A stretch of 36,783 nt of DNA, taken from assembly GCF_001528745.1 (NCBI RefSeq), contig NZ_BCNS01000123.1:1-36783 (forward strand), given 5' to 3'. The position numbers were made by a program, and so were the translations under genes. Of this stretch, positions 24,611 through 32,223 are shown piece by piece. Position 1 is the stretch's first letter; every line of letters starts with the position of its first letter. The notes beneath the pieces were generated by a model that saw only the letters and a program-made list of their open reading frames with translations, did not search any database and was not told the DNA's origin. This DNA is from Marinobacterium profundum. Lineage in GTDB: Bacteria > Pseudomonadota > Gammaproteobacteria > Pseudomonadales > Balneatricaceae.

Positions 24611-25507
24611 TCAGGCTTTGCTGGCCAGTGCGTGAGCCTGCGCACAGGCCGCCGCAAGCTCTCCAATCGCGCGATATAGCGACGAGTCAGAGGTCTCGCG
24701 CCATGTGCAGTAAAGCGGCAAGGCTGGCAGTTGGGCCTCCAGATCCAGTCGCACCAGTGAACTGGACTCCAGATCGGAGCCGCACGGCAAGGTGGCCACG
24801 CCCAATCCACGTTCGGTCAGGCGCACAATTGCGTCCAGTGAGGTGACGCAATGCATCACCGGCGGTCGCAAACCATGCTCGTTGAACAGCTCCAGAGTCG
24901 CAAGATAGGGGCGTGACTTGCGGGTGAAAGTGATCAGCGGGTAGGCCGCAATCTGAGGGATGCTAAGGGTGCCTGCGGGCAGCGTGCTGGCCAGTTCGAT
25001 GCCGGCATACCAGGCTAACTCCAGAGGGTGCAAACTTATGCTCGAGACCGCCTCGGCGGGCGTTTCATCGGTGGTGAGAAGCATGTCCAAAGAGCCGCGC
25101 TCGAACTGCGTAGCAAGGTTGCTGGTGGGCTCGACCGTCAGCTCCAATTCAAGCTGGGGGAATGCGGTCGCCACTTCGGCAATCAGATCACATAGCCAGG
25201 TATGCACCACCGAGCTGACCAGTCCCAGTCGAACCCGCCCGGAGCCAATGACCGCGGTGTTCATAGCCGCGCGCAGGGAACGTTCCGCTGCCAAAACGCG
25301 CAGCGCCTTATCCATCATTATCGTGCCCGCTGCGGTGAGGCGAATCTCGTGATGCTCACGATCAAAAAGCTGAGTGTCGAACTCGGTCTCGAGTGCCAGG
25401 ATGCGGCTGGAGACTGCAGCTTGCGACACGTTTAGCTGCGCCGCAGCTGCCCGGAAGCTACCCAGGGAGGCGACACGCACGAAGGTCTCGAGAAATCGGG
25501 TGTTCAC
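24611..25507 (-). CDS. LysR-type regulator of the TRAP-amidase cassette
   Basis: A 298-residue LysR-family protein. Its HTH reads MNTRFLETFVRVASLGSFRA then AAAQLNVSQAAVSSRILALE. It is unusual in being co-directional with, and upstream of, the genes it presumably controls. The effector domain begins near GSGRVRLGLVSSVVHTWLCD. It lies inside the 55-bp repeats that bracket the cassette, so it travelled with it. The inducer is probably the imported substrate or an intermediate. Confidence 0.88.
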   Translation of the reverse strand: MNTRFLETFVRVASLGSFRAAAAQLNVSQAAVSSRILALETEFDTQLFDREHHEIRLTAAGTIMMDKALRVLAAERSLRAAMNTAVIGSGRVRLGLVSSVVHTWLCDLIAEVATAFPQLELELTVEPTSNLATQFERGSLDMLLTTDETPAEAVSSISLHPLELAWYAGIELASTLPAGTLSIPQIAAYPLITFTRKSRPYLATLELFNEHGLRPPVMHCVTSLDAIVRLTERGLGVATLPCGSDLESSSLVRLDLEAQLPALPLYCTWRETSDSSLYRAIGELAAACAQAHALASKA

Positions 25508-25919
25508 GGGAGGCCCTTTAGCTAATGAGTCGGTGTGTCTGTGGGGCTAGCCCGTAAAAGTAAAAAGGGCGGCCGGACTGTAGCAGGATACCTGCAAAAG
25601 CCAGCGCCAGCACATCAGGTCAGGGTGATACTTGTGACGGCTACTGCGGGTATTGCCAAAGCGGCTAGGCGATAGCGACTGCAATCTGTGCGCATGGATA
25701 ATGCTGGGCTTGTTCATCCAGAGGGCATAACGGGCGTTTTATGCAGTTTTCTGCTGCGAGGGATTTTATCTAAGCCGCTGAAACTGGGCGCTAATTGGCT
25801 GACTCAGCTATATGCAGCAGGGGGGCTGTGATGTAGTTGTTGCGGGGGGTATTTTGGCGAGCGGATGGATGGGCGTTGCAGGTGCAGGATGTCTAATCCT
25901 GCACCTGGATTTCAAGAGC
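25508..25919. other. 412-bp intergenic region at the right end of the cassette
   Basis: No gene is supported here. The left part should contain the lysR promoter; the right end contains the yeiH-side hairpin (25879-25907) and the start of the right 55-bp repeat. A few short inverted repeats such as GCAG/CTGC are present. The cassette's right boundary is expected somewhere in this stretch. Confidence 0.5.
25879..25907 (-). terminator. 12-bp perfect stem-loop after the second yeiH
   Basis: CAGGTGCAGGAT (25879-25890) pairs perfectly with ATCCTGCACCTG (25896-25907) around a 5-nt loop. On the minus strand it begins 12 nt after the yeiH stop codon. A long T-run is lacking. Confidence 0.65.
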
Positions 25920-25972
25920 TTAAGTCAGGGTTATAAAGCCCAGCACCAGCAGTACGATAAAGATGGTTTCGC
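25918..25972 (-). repeat. Right 55-bp direct repeat (3' end of yeiH)
   Basis: This is the partner of the remnant at 18666-18720, matching at 53 of 55 bases in the same orientation. Here it is the intact end of the yeiH gene. The pair brackets 7.2 kb. Confidence 0.8.
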
Positions 25973-26942
25973 TGACGACCAGCAACACCGGCTTGATTCC
26001 CACGGTGAGGATTTCCTTCAGCGAGGTGCGCACGCCCAGAGCGGCGATGGCGGTGAGCAGCAGCCAGGAGGCACTGTCGGCCATGGGCTCTACGATCACT
26101 TGCGGCATCCAGCCCAGGCTGTTGAGGGTGAAGAGCACCACGAAGCCGATCAGGAAGCCCGGCACGCCGACGCTGCCACCGCCCACTTCACCACGACTCG
26201 CCATGGAGCGGCGAATCACAACACCGATCACCAGCACTATGGGCACCAGCATGGCGACGCGCAGCAGCTTAACGAAAGTACTCAGATCACCTACTTCAGA
26301 CGAGACGCTGTAACCGGCACCAACCACCTGGGCCACATCATGGATGGTGCCGCCGAGGAAGAGCCCGGCTTCGGCCGGTGTCAGCCCCAACTCATGGCTG
26401 ATCATGGGGTAGAGCACCATGGCGACGGTGCTCAGGGTGGTTACGCTGATGACGGTAAAGAGGGTGTCTTTTTTGGTCTGTTCGGTTTGCGGCAGCACGC
26501 TGCTGATAGCCATGGCCGCCGAGGCGCCACAGATGGCGACCGAGCCGCCGGTGAGGGTGCCAAAACGGTTGCTGAAGCCCAGCATGCGTGCCATCAGAAT
26601 ACCGAAACCGATGGTCAGCAGTACGGCTGAGCAGACCATCAGCAGCGGTGGCCAGCCGAGCGTGAGTACATCGGAAAAGGTGATGCGCAGTCCCAGCAGC
26701 GCCACACCCAGGCGCAGCAGCGTCTTGGCGGCCAGCTCAATGCCCGGCACAACACGGGGCTCGTCACTGAGAAAGTTGAACGCCAGTCCCAGCAGCAGGC
26801 CCATCAGCATGGCCGGCGCGCCGTAGCGCTGGGACAGGAAGGTCGCGGCAATCCCTATAGTCACGGCGACACAGAGCCCGGGGAAGTAGCGTTGCTTGAG
26901 CTCACCGAGTCTGTCGATGGGATTTGCGACCAGCTGTTTCAT
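25920..26942 (-). CDS. YeiH/UPF0324-family putative sulfite/sulfate exporter, second copy
   Basis: A 340-residue membrane protein with about 320 of 340 residues identical to the exporter at 14160-15182, but encoded on the opposite strand. At the DNA level there are many silent differences (visible in the first 130 bp), so the duplication is not recent or the copies came from related strains. Substitutions cluster at the termini: MKQLVANPIDR against MKGLAVNSIDR, and GFITLT against GFIVFG. It is not linked to a sulfo-lyase gene. It originally faced the racemase gene convergently, judging from the remnant at 18666. A role in sulfite or sulfate efflux is inferred from family. Confidence 0.85.
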   Translation of the reverse strand: MKQLVANPIDRLGELKQRYFPGLCVAVTIGIAATFLSQRYGAPAMLMGLLLGLAFNFLSDEPRVVPGIELAAKTLLRLGVALLGLRITFSDVLTLGWPPLLMVCSAVLLTIGFGILMARMLGFSNRFGTLTGGSVAICGASAAMAISSVLPQTEQTKKDTLFTVISVTTLSTVAMVLYPMISHELGLTPAEAGLFLGGTIHDVAQVVGAGYSVSSEVGDLSTFVKLLRVAMLVPIVLVIGVVIRRSMASRGEVGGGSVGVPGFLIGFVVLFTLNSLGWMPQVIVEPMADSASWLLLTAIAALGVRTSLKEILTVGIKPVLLVVSETIFIVLLVLGFITLT

Positions 26943-27156
26943 GGGCGAGTAACTCGAATTTTATTGGGTTTATGAACGATGAGTACTGCCTGTTTGCCGG
27001 TTGCGAGAAGCCCGCACCGGGTCGCAGCAAGATGCAGCGTCACGGGGTTTGAGTCCATTCTTATGGATCCAACCGCCAACTGTTAGGGCCAGATACCCGA
27101 ATGATTAATGCCAGTGCGCCTGCAGCACAGGCGTGGAGGGGTGAGGGCAGGGAGCT

Positions 27157-28233
27157 TCAGGAGTGGAACTGCACCACATTGATGGGTGGCAGGTGGCTGG
27201 ACAGGCAGAGCCAGTGATCGCCCTGATCTTCACTTATCCACAGGCCGCCGGTGGTTGAACCGAACGCCAGCAGCTTGCCGCCGGCATCTACCGCCAGCGC
27301 ATGGCGATAGGTCAGGTCGTAGGCCGGAGCCTCGGGCAGGCCGCTGTCGAGTGTGGTGAAGCTTTGGCCGCCATCCCGGGTGCGGGTGACGACCAGTTTG
27401 GCATCTACAGGCACGCGGCATTCATCCTTCACGGCCGGGACAAACCAGGCGCAGTCGGGGTCTTTGGGGTGCACCGCCACGGCGAAACCAAAGACGGAGG
27501 GGCCGGCCTCGGTAATCTCGGACCAGTTGTGGCCGCCATCGGTGGACCGAAAAATACCATTGTGGTGCTGAATCCACAGATGATCGGGTGCTGCGGCACA
27601 GCGCACCATGCGGTGCGGATCCTGGCTGGTGGGGTTATAGGCCTGGTCTGGCGGCAGGAAGGCGGCGCGCAGACCCTGACCAATCAGCTGCCAGTTGGTG
27701 CCGTCATCCAGACTCTCCCAGACGCCGCCACAGGAGACGGCCAGGGTCAGATGGCGGCTGTTGTGGGGGTGCACGCAGATGGAGTGAATACCCGGCGCAT
27801 CATAGCCGCCGCCAAACCAGAACTCGCGTTCCGGCCGCGCCCAGAGCGATTCGATCAGCTGCCAGGAGTCGCCCCTGTCGGTGGATTTGAACAGGCCGCC
27901 AGGAATGGTACCGGCCCAGAGGGTGTCGGGCTGATCGACGCCGCCCGGACTCAGCTCCCAGATTTGTTCGACGGCGGGCCCATCTTCTGCATCTGTTTTG
28001 GGAAAGGCCGGAGTGCAGATTTCAACCCAGTTATCGCTGCCAGCGTCTGCCCGGTAGAGTTTGACGCCAAAGTGTCCCAGGTTCAGCGCGGCAAACTGAT
28101 CGCCGCTGCGCGGGTCGGTTAACAGCATGGTGACGGGGTCGCCCAGCAGGGCCGGGGCCTGTGGTTGCCACTGGTCGGCCGCGACGCGGTCGAAAATAAA
28201 TAGCCCCTTGCGTGTACCGACTCTGAGTTGCAT
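27157..28233 (-). CDS. BNR/Asp-box beta-propeller protein
   Basis: A 358-residue cytoplasmic protein with repeated Asp-box motifs: FKSTDRGDSWQLI, WESLDDGTNWQLI, FRSTDGGHNWSEI, VTRTRDGGQSFTTL and WISEDQGDHWLCL. It begins MQLRVGTRKGLFIFDR without a signal peptide. The arginine triad of true sialidases is not evident, so a glycosidase role is unlikely. It is followed upstream on the same strand by a MoaD/ThiS-like gene 49 bp away, a pairing I recall as recurrent in bacteria but unexplained. Function unknown. Confidence 0.72.
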   Translation of the reverse strand: MQLRVGTRKGLFIFDRVAADQWQPQAPALLGDPVTMLLTDPRSGDQFAALNLGHFGVKLYRADAGSDNWVEICTPAFPKTDAEDGPAVEQIWELSPGGVDQPDTLWAGTIPGGLFKSTDRGDSWQLIESLWARPEREFWFGGGYDAPGIHSICVHPHNSRHLTLAVSCGGVWESLDDGTNWQLIGQGLRAAFLPPDQAYNPTSQDPHRMVRCAAAPDHLWIQHHNGIFRSTDGGHNWSEITEAGPSVFGFAVAVHPKDPDCAWFVPAVKDECRVPVDAKLVVTRTRDGGQSFTTLDSGLPEAPAYDLTYRHALAVDAGGKLLAFGSTTGGLWISEDQGDHWLCLSSHLPPINVVQFHS

Positions 28234-28282
28234 TTTGCTGTCCCCGCAGTTGGGTGTTTGTCGTCAGGCGCGCAGGGTTTTG

Positions 28283-28552
28283 TCAGCCACCGGAGAGCGC
28301 CTGCAGTATATAAATTTCGGATTGGGGTTTGAGCCTGTCGCTCAGGTGACGGCGATCCTGAATCTGCTGCCCATCAATGAAGATGGCGACGTTTTTGCGC
28401 AGTCGTTGCTGGTCATCGAGGATATAGCCCGCCAGGCGGGCATTGCCGGCAAAAGCCTGGCTGAGGGCTTCGCGCAGGGTGCCTGCACTGACGTTCAGCG
28501 AGGGGCAGTCGAGATAGCGCTGCAGGTGGGAAGTGAAGCTGATAGTCGCCAT
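28283..28552 (-). CDS. MoaD/ThiS-like ubiquitin-fold small protein
   Basis: An 89-residue beta-grasp protein. It has VSAGTLREALSQAFAGNARL and IFIDGQQIQDRRHLSDRLKP, ending IYILQALSGG. The terminal Gly-Gly is the hallmark of MoaD/ThiS-type sulfur carriers that are adenylated and thiocarboxylated by an E1-like enzyme. No moaB/moeB/thiF or moaE gene is nearby, so it is not an obvious molybdopterin or thiamine gene. It is transcribed with the BNR propeller protein. It may act as a sulfur carrier or protein modifier with that partner, which is inference. Confidence 0.78.
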   Translation of the reverse strand: MATISFTSHLQRYLDCPSLNVSAGTLREALSQAFAGNARLAGYILDDQQRLRKNVAIFIDGQQIQDRRHLSDRLKPQSEIYILQALSGG

Positions 28553-28630
28553 GGGCAGGGTGCAACAACAGGCCGTGAATCGTCTTTTGATAATAGTACA
28601 GCCTGCTTCATGGGGTGGGTGCAGACTTGA

Positions 28631-29032
28631 TCAGTCATCAAATCGGCTGGTACTGCCGCAGTCGGTGCAATGCACGGCGTTACGCACCGGAAATAGCGGA
28701 AAATCGAGCCCCAGAAATACCAGAAAGGCCAGGCGACGCCCCACCGGCTGGTAGTGGGTGTTACTGCTGCCACAGCAGGGGCAGACCAAAGGGTCGCTGC
28801 CTTCCTGGTCTTCCACATCCTGGCTGCGGTCCTGGGCCAGAATCTCCTGTGCCCGCCATAGCTGTTGGGGCTTGACCTGCAGTCGAATACCACCCAGAGC
28901 GTTGCTGTAGAGCCACTGCATGCTGATGGTGAATTCATCGGCGACCCAGGCGTCTATGCCTTCGGCTTCGAGTTGAGAGCGGGCAATCTGGGCCTGATAG
29001 GGGAAATCGAAATGGGCGACGGTGAGCAGCAT
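28631..29032 (-). CDS. DUF2007 domain protein with C-terminal zinc ribbon
   Basis: A 133-residue protein. The N-terminal DUF2007 (putative signal-transducing) domain runs from LLTVAHFDFPYQAQIARSQL to about residue 70 and resembles a ferredoxin-like regulatory fold. The C-terminus carries a four-cysteine zinc ribbon, CPCCG and CTDCG, about 40 residues apart, with a hydrophobic stretch LAFLVFLGLDFPLFPV between. Function is unknown. It is read in the same direction as the MoaD-like gene. Confidence 0.72.
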   Translation of the reverse strand: MLLTVAHFDFPYQAQIARSQLEAEGIDAWVADEFTISMQWLYSNALGGIRLQVKPQQLWRAQEILAQDRSQDVEDQEGSDPLVCPCCGSSNTHYQPVGRRLAFLVFLGLDFPLFPVRNAVHCTDCGSTSRFDD

Positions 29033-29129
29033 GGTTGTATCCGGGCTGGCGACTTAACGGCGGCAACGCTCAAGCGCTGCACTTGCCCTTAAGCATAGCC
29101 AATGGCCCACTCCCCGGAAATGCCGCAGT

Positions 29130-29855
29130 TCAGCTAAAGGCAAACAGCTTGATGGCGGCCAGGCTCGCCATGATGCGGATGAGCCATTTGAACTGTGACA
29201 GTTTCAGCCGGCGTAGCAGCCAGTAACCGATGCTGGCGCCAAGAACCAGGGCCGGCAGGCCGTAGAGGCTGAGCCTGAGGCTGTCCTGGGTGATCAGACC
29301 CAGGGTCCAGAGCATCGGCAGTTTGGCACCGTTGATGATCATGAAACCCCAGGCACGGGTGCTGACGTAGGCGTCCTTGGACAACCGCTGTTCCAGCAGA
29401 TAGAGACTGAACAGAGGTCCGGCGGCATTGGCAACCATGCTGATAAAGCCCGCGGCAAGGCCGGTGATATTGGCCGCCAGCGGGTGGCGCATGATGCCGG
29501 TGGGCCTGTGATCCAGCCAGAGCCCCAGTGCAATCATGGCCAGAATCAGCCCGCCGAGCATGGGTGTGAAGGCACTGGTATCCAGGCTGCCGAGCAGCCA
29601 GGTACCCAGCAAGACGCCGATCAGCGCCGGCGGCAGCAGCGCAATCAGCACCGCCCAGCTGATATCACGTCTGTACATGGCGATGGCCATCAGGTCGGTG
29701 GCAACATACATGGGCACCAGTATGGCCAGAGCTTGTGGGCCGGTCACGGCAATCATCAGCACTGGCAGGATGAGCAGCCCCATGCCGCCAACGGAAAACT
29801 TGGAGAAACCGGTGATCAGGCCCGCGGCCAGTACGCACAAGAGTGTCAGATCCAA
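29130..29855 (-). CDS. TauE/SafE-family membrane permease
   Basis: A 241-residue inner-membrane protein with about seven or eight membrane segments. The family's N-terminal motif GFSKFSVGGMGLLILPVLM is present, and a second half repeats the pattern with ITGLAAGFISMVANAAGPLF. TauE/SafE proteins are proposed exporters of sulfite, sulfoacetate or related anions. It faces a LysR gene across a 131-bp divergent promoter region, so it is probably controlled by it. In this sulfonate-rich window a sulfur-oxyanion substrate is plausible but not shown. Confidence 0.85.
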   Translation of the reverse strand: MDLTLLCVLAAGLITGFSKFSVGGMGLLILPVLMIAVTGPQALAILVPMYVATDLMAIAMYRRDISWAVLIALLPPALIGVLLGTWLLGSLDTSAFTPMLGGLILAMIALGLWLDHRPTGIMRHPLAANITGLAAGFISMVANAAGPLFSLYLLEQRLSKDAYVSTRAWGFMIINGAKLPMLWTLGLITQDSLRLSLYGLPALVLGASIGYWLLRRLKLSQFKWLIRIMASLAAIKLFAFS

Positions 29856-29926
29856 CGCAGGGTGCTCCTTGGCTTGAAGATCGCTTTAACAAGCCGCTAG
29901 AGTAGACCGGTTTATGAACGTAAGAT

Positions 29927-29955
29927 AACGATATGTTTAGCTCATTATGATCGTT
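29927..29955. promoter_or_regulatory. AACGAT-N17-ATCGTT dyad between tauE-like and lysR genes
   Basis: A perfect 6-bp inverted repeat with a 17-nt spacer lies in the divergent promoter region, 32 bp before the lysR start. It is a candidate binding site for the adjacent LysR protein. The surrounding sequence is strongly AT-rich compared with the genes. Confidence 0.4.
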
Positions 29956-29986
29956 TTTATCATTCATTAACTGGGGCGTCGTCAGC

Positions 29987-30868
29987 ATGACCAACGAGCA
30001 GCTAAGGGCGTTTATTGCCGTGGTGGAGCGGGGCAGTTTTCGCGCCGCTGCAGGCCAGGTGTTCAAGACCCAGTCCACGGTAAGTGCTGCGGTGCGGGCG
30101 CTGGAAGATGAGTTCGAGCTGCAGCTGTTCAACCGTGACAGCTACAGGCCCGCGCTGACGCCGGCGGGTAAGTCGTTCTACCGTGAAGCCCGAAAATTGC
30201 TGGGGCAGGTGCAGCGCCTGGAAACCCTGGGGCACCACCTGGCCCAGGACGCGGCGCCTTCGCTGGCACTGTCCCTCAGTGCCATGTGTGCCTATCCGCT
30301 GTGGCTGGAAACCGTAAAGGAGTTCTGTGGGCGTTATCCGCAGATGCACCTGAGCATCAATACCCAGCACCTGTCGGGCATAGTGGAATCCCTGCTGCAG
30401 GAAAAGGCCGATCTGGCCATGGGCCCCCATACGGGTCTGGATGAACGCTTCGACTTTGTACGTGTGGGCGACATCGACATGCTGACGGTCGCAGCACCGT
30501 CCTATCTGAGCGGTGCGGGCGAGCGCATTATCGGCCAGGCCGAGCTGCGCGGCTGCCCGCATATTCTGCTCAGCGACAGTGGATCGGTATCACAGTTTGA
30601 CCACGTCCATGTGATTCCGGGCGGGCAGCGCTGGTATGTGGGAGATTACCAAATGAAAAAAGCCCTGCTGGTGGCGGGCATGGGCTGGGCACGCATGCCG
30701 GCGCAGATGGTGCAGACCCAGCTTGCAAACGGGGAGCTGGTGGCACTGGAGGTGGAAAATTTCAGCTCCCGCAGCCGGGTGCCGATTTACCTGATCCGGC
30801 TGCGGGACATGCCGTTGAGCGAGCTGGCGCAGGGGTTCTGGCAGGAAATGACCGCAGCGCGGGGCTGA
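29987..30868 (+). CDS. LysR-type regulator divergent from the TauE/SafE gene
   Basis: A 293-residue LysR-family regulator. Its HTH reads MTNEQLRAFIAVVERGSFRA then AAGQVFKTQSTVSAAVRALE. The effector domain includes LALSLSAMCAYPLWLETVKE. Divergent orientation to the TauE/SafE permease suggests it controls that gene, perhaps together with itself. It converges with the GreA/GreB-like gene, 15 bp away. Confidence 0.88.
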   Translation: MTNEQLRAFIAVVERGSFRAAAGQVFKTQSTVSAAVRALEDEFELQLFNRDSYRPALTPAGKSFYREARKLLGQVQRLETLGHHLAQDAAPSLALSLSAMCAYPLWLETVKEFCGRYPQMHLSINTQHLSGIVESLLQEKADLAMGPHTGLDERFDFVRVGDIDMLTVAAPSYLSGAGERIIGQAELRGCPHILLSDSGSVSQFDHVHVIPGGQRWYVGDYQMKKALLVAGMGWARMPAQMVQTQLANGELVALEVENFSSRSRVPIYLIRLRDMPLSELAQGFWQEMTAARG

Positions 30869-30883
30869 GCTGCTGCGGGTCTT

Positions 30884-31384
30884 TCAATCGAGACAACCGC
30901 TGTCGATGGCGGTGATCTCGATCTCAAGATCACCGGCCGGGCGCTGCCAGCGCACGCAATCGCCAAGGCTGCGACCCAGCAGTGTCTTGGCCAGTGGCGA
31001 GGTCCAGCTGAGCAGGCCCTGGGCTATATCGGCTTGGTCTTCGCCAACAATGCGAAACCGGTGTTCGTTATTCTGTTCGTCGACAAAGTGCACGCTGCAG
31101 CCAAAGCGTACGCTTGTTGCTGTGGTGCTGGCAGGTTCCAGCACCTGGGCCGTTTTCAGGCGGGCGCGGTAGTAGCGCAGATCCCGCTCCAGTGCCGGCA
31201 ACCGGGTGCTGGCGGCCCAGTCATCACCGGCCTTGAGAGCCGTGATTTCCTGTTCGCACTGCTGCAGTTGTGCCTGCATCCGGCGATGGCCCTCGAGGGT
31301 CATGTAATTGGGGTGCGGACTCAAGGGCCGGTCGGGCAGATGCTCCGGCTGATCACTGTCTTCTTTTACAAAGGCTCGGTTCAT
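30884..31384 (-). CDS. GreA/GreB-family transcription factor-like protein
   Basis: A 166-residue protein. The N-terminus MNRAFVKEDSDQPEHLPDRP, then HPNYMTLEGHRRMQAQLQQC, corresponds to the GreA/GreB coiled-coil family. The C-terminal half VRFGCSVHFVDEQNNEHRFR to LLGRSLGDCVRW is the FKBP-like Gre domain. Acidic tip residues are not obvious in the coiled coil, so transcript-cleavage activity is uncertain. ATG 31384 is chosen over the upstream GTG 31396 because family members begin M(S/N)RAFVKE. It may act on RNA polymerase through the secondary channel. Confidence 0.8.
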   Translation of the reverse strand: MNRAFVKEDSDQPEHLPDRPLSPHPNYMTLEGHRRMQAQLQQCEQEITALKAGDDWAASTRLPALERDLRYYRARLKTAQVLEPASTTATSVRFGCSVHFVDEQNNEHRFRIVGEDQADIAQGLLSWTSPLAKTLLGRSLGDCVRWQRPAGDLEIEITAIDSGCLD

Positions 31385-31544
31385 GGCAGGCTTCACTGGG
31401 TTAAAGTCTTAAGCTAATTCCTGGCGGACCTGTTGGCCAGCCGCAAAGCCCCGCAGGGCGCAATTGGCTACTTGGGTGTCGCTCTTTAACCGCAACCTGG
31501 CACTCTCTGGCATTGAGCGCCGGAAACCTTTTGGGGCTGAACGC

Positions 31545-31976
31545 ATGAAAAAATGGCTGTTGCTGGTGGTTCTGGTGGTGGGTGGGTTCAGCGCATTTGA
31601 GCGCATCGCCCCAACCGGCCCTGTGGCTGAATCTTCCGGTGTCTCGAATGCGGCTCTGATGCAGGTGATCGCCAGGCGGCAAAGCGATACGCAGGTGCGC
31701 GGCAGTGGCCGGGTGTCGCGATTGCTGGCAGATGACCTCAAGGGCAGTCGGCATCAGCGTTTTATCCTGGATCTGCCCGGTGGCGGCACCCTGCTGATCG
31801 CCCACAATATCGATCTTGCGCCCCGCATCGACAGCCTGCGCCAAGGCGATGAGGTCGAGTTTTACGGCGAATATGAGTGGAATGACCGCGGTGGTGTGGT
31901 CCACTGGACGCACCATGATCCAAGGGGAAGCCATGAAGGCGGATGGCTGCGGCACAATGATCGCACCTATGAGTGA
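31545..31976 (+). CDS. DUF3465 family membrane-anchored protein
   Basis: A 143-residue protein. One N-terminal hydrophobic helix (MKKWLLLVVLVVGGFSAF) acts as signal or anchor. The remainder, GSGRVSRLLADDLKGSRHQR to VEFYGEYEWNDRGGVVHWTH and a conserved HHDPRGSHEGGW, is the DUF3465 domain, which has an OB-like beta pattern. ATG 31545 is preferred over 31464 because it places the hydrophobic helix at the N-terminus and GGGG precedes it. Expected in the periplasm. Function unknown. Confidence 0.72.
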   Translation: MKKWLLLVVLVVGGFSAFERIAPTGPVAESSGVSNAALMQVIARRQSDTQVRGSGRVSRLLADDLKGSRHQRFILDLPGGGTLLIAHNIDLAPRIDSLRQGDEVEFYGEYEWNDRGGVVHWTHHDPRGSHEGGWLRHNDRTYE

Positions 31977-32110
31977 GTCCTGCTGGCAGGCAGAGACTTG
32001 ACCGGCAGGGTGGGTGCACTGGAGCTATCTCGATGAACCATATGATCCCCGAGGACGCCTCGAGGATGGCTAAGGCACAAGGGACGGACTTATGAGTAAA
32101 TACCTAATAC

Positions 32111-32155
32111 TTACAGCTTACAGCTTATCGCTTTCGACTAGCCCCTAGCCCCTAG
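32111..32155. repeat. Heptamer repeats (TTACAGC x2, TAGCCCC x2)
   Basis: TTACAGC occurs twice head-to-tail at 32111-32124, followed by a third diverged unit. TAGCCCC occurs twice at 32139-32152 followed by TAG. The last unit supplies the CTAG at which the MITE-like element is inserted. Confidence 0.6.
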
Positions 32156-32223
32156 GAGGCTGTCCGAGAATGCTTGCCGTAGCGAGAGCCGACTGATTTG
32201 AGTATTGTCGGACAGCCTCCTAG
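32152..32223. mobile_element. 64-bp MITE-like element with CTAG flanks
   Basis: The element spans 32156-32219 between CTAG direct repeats at 32152-32155 and 32220-32223. Its terminal inverted repeats GAGGCTGTCCGAGAAT and ATTGTCGGACAGCCTC match at 15 of 16 positions. It encodes nothing. Its left 47 bp match the sequence starting at 36715 with one difference, after which the two diverge. It therefore looks like an internally deleted relative of a larger insertion sequence. A 4-bp CTAR-type target duplication is characteristic of IS5-group elements, so that family is suggested by inference. Confidence 0.8.

Noticed and set aside
25812-26630. A 272-codon plus-strand frame opposite the second yeiH gene
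   Set aside because: Its translation is H/Q/G-rich and mirrors the yeiH codons; the yeiH frame is supported by a 94%-identical paralogue.
27301-28122. A 273-codon plus-strand frame opposite the BNR propeller gene
   Set aside because: The opposite strand has repeated Asp-boxes at regular spacing, while this one has no recognisable domain.
27157-28233. True sialidase
   Set aside because: Asp-boxes are present, but no clear arginine triad and no signal peptide.
32111-32155. CRISPR-like repeats
   Set aside because: Units are 7 bp and directly adjacent without spacers; no cas genes.
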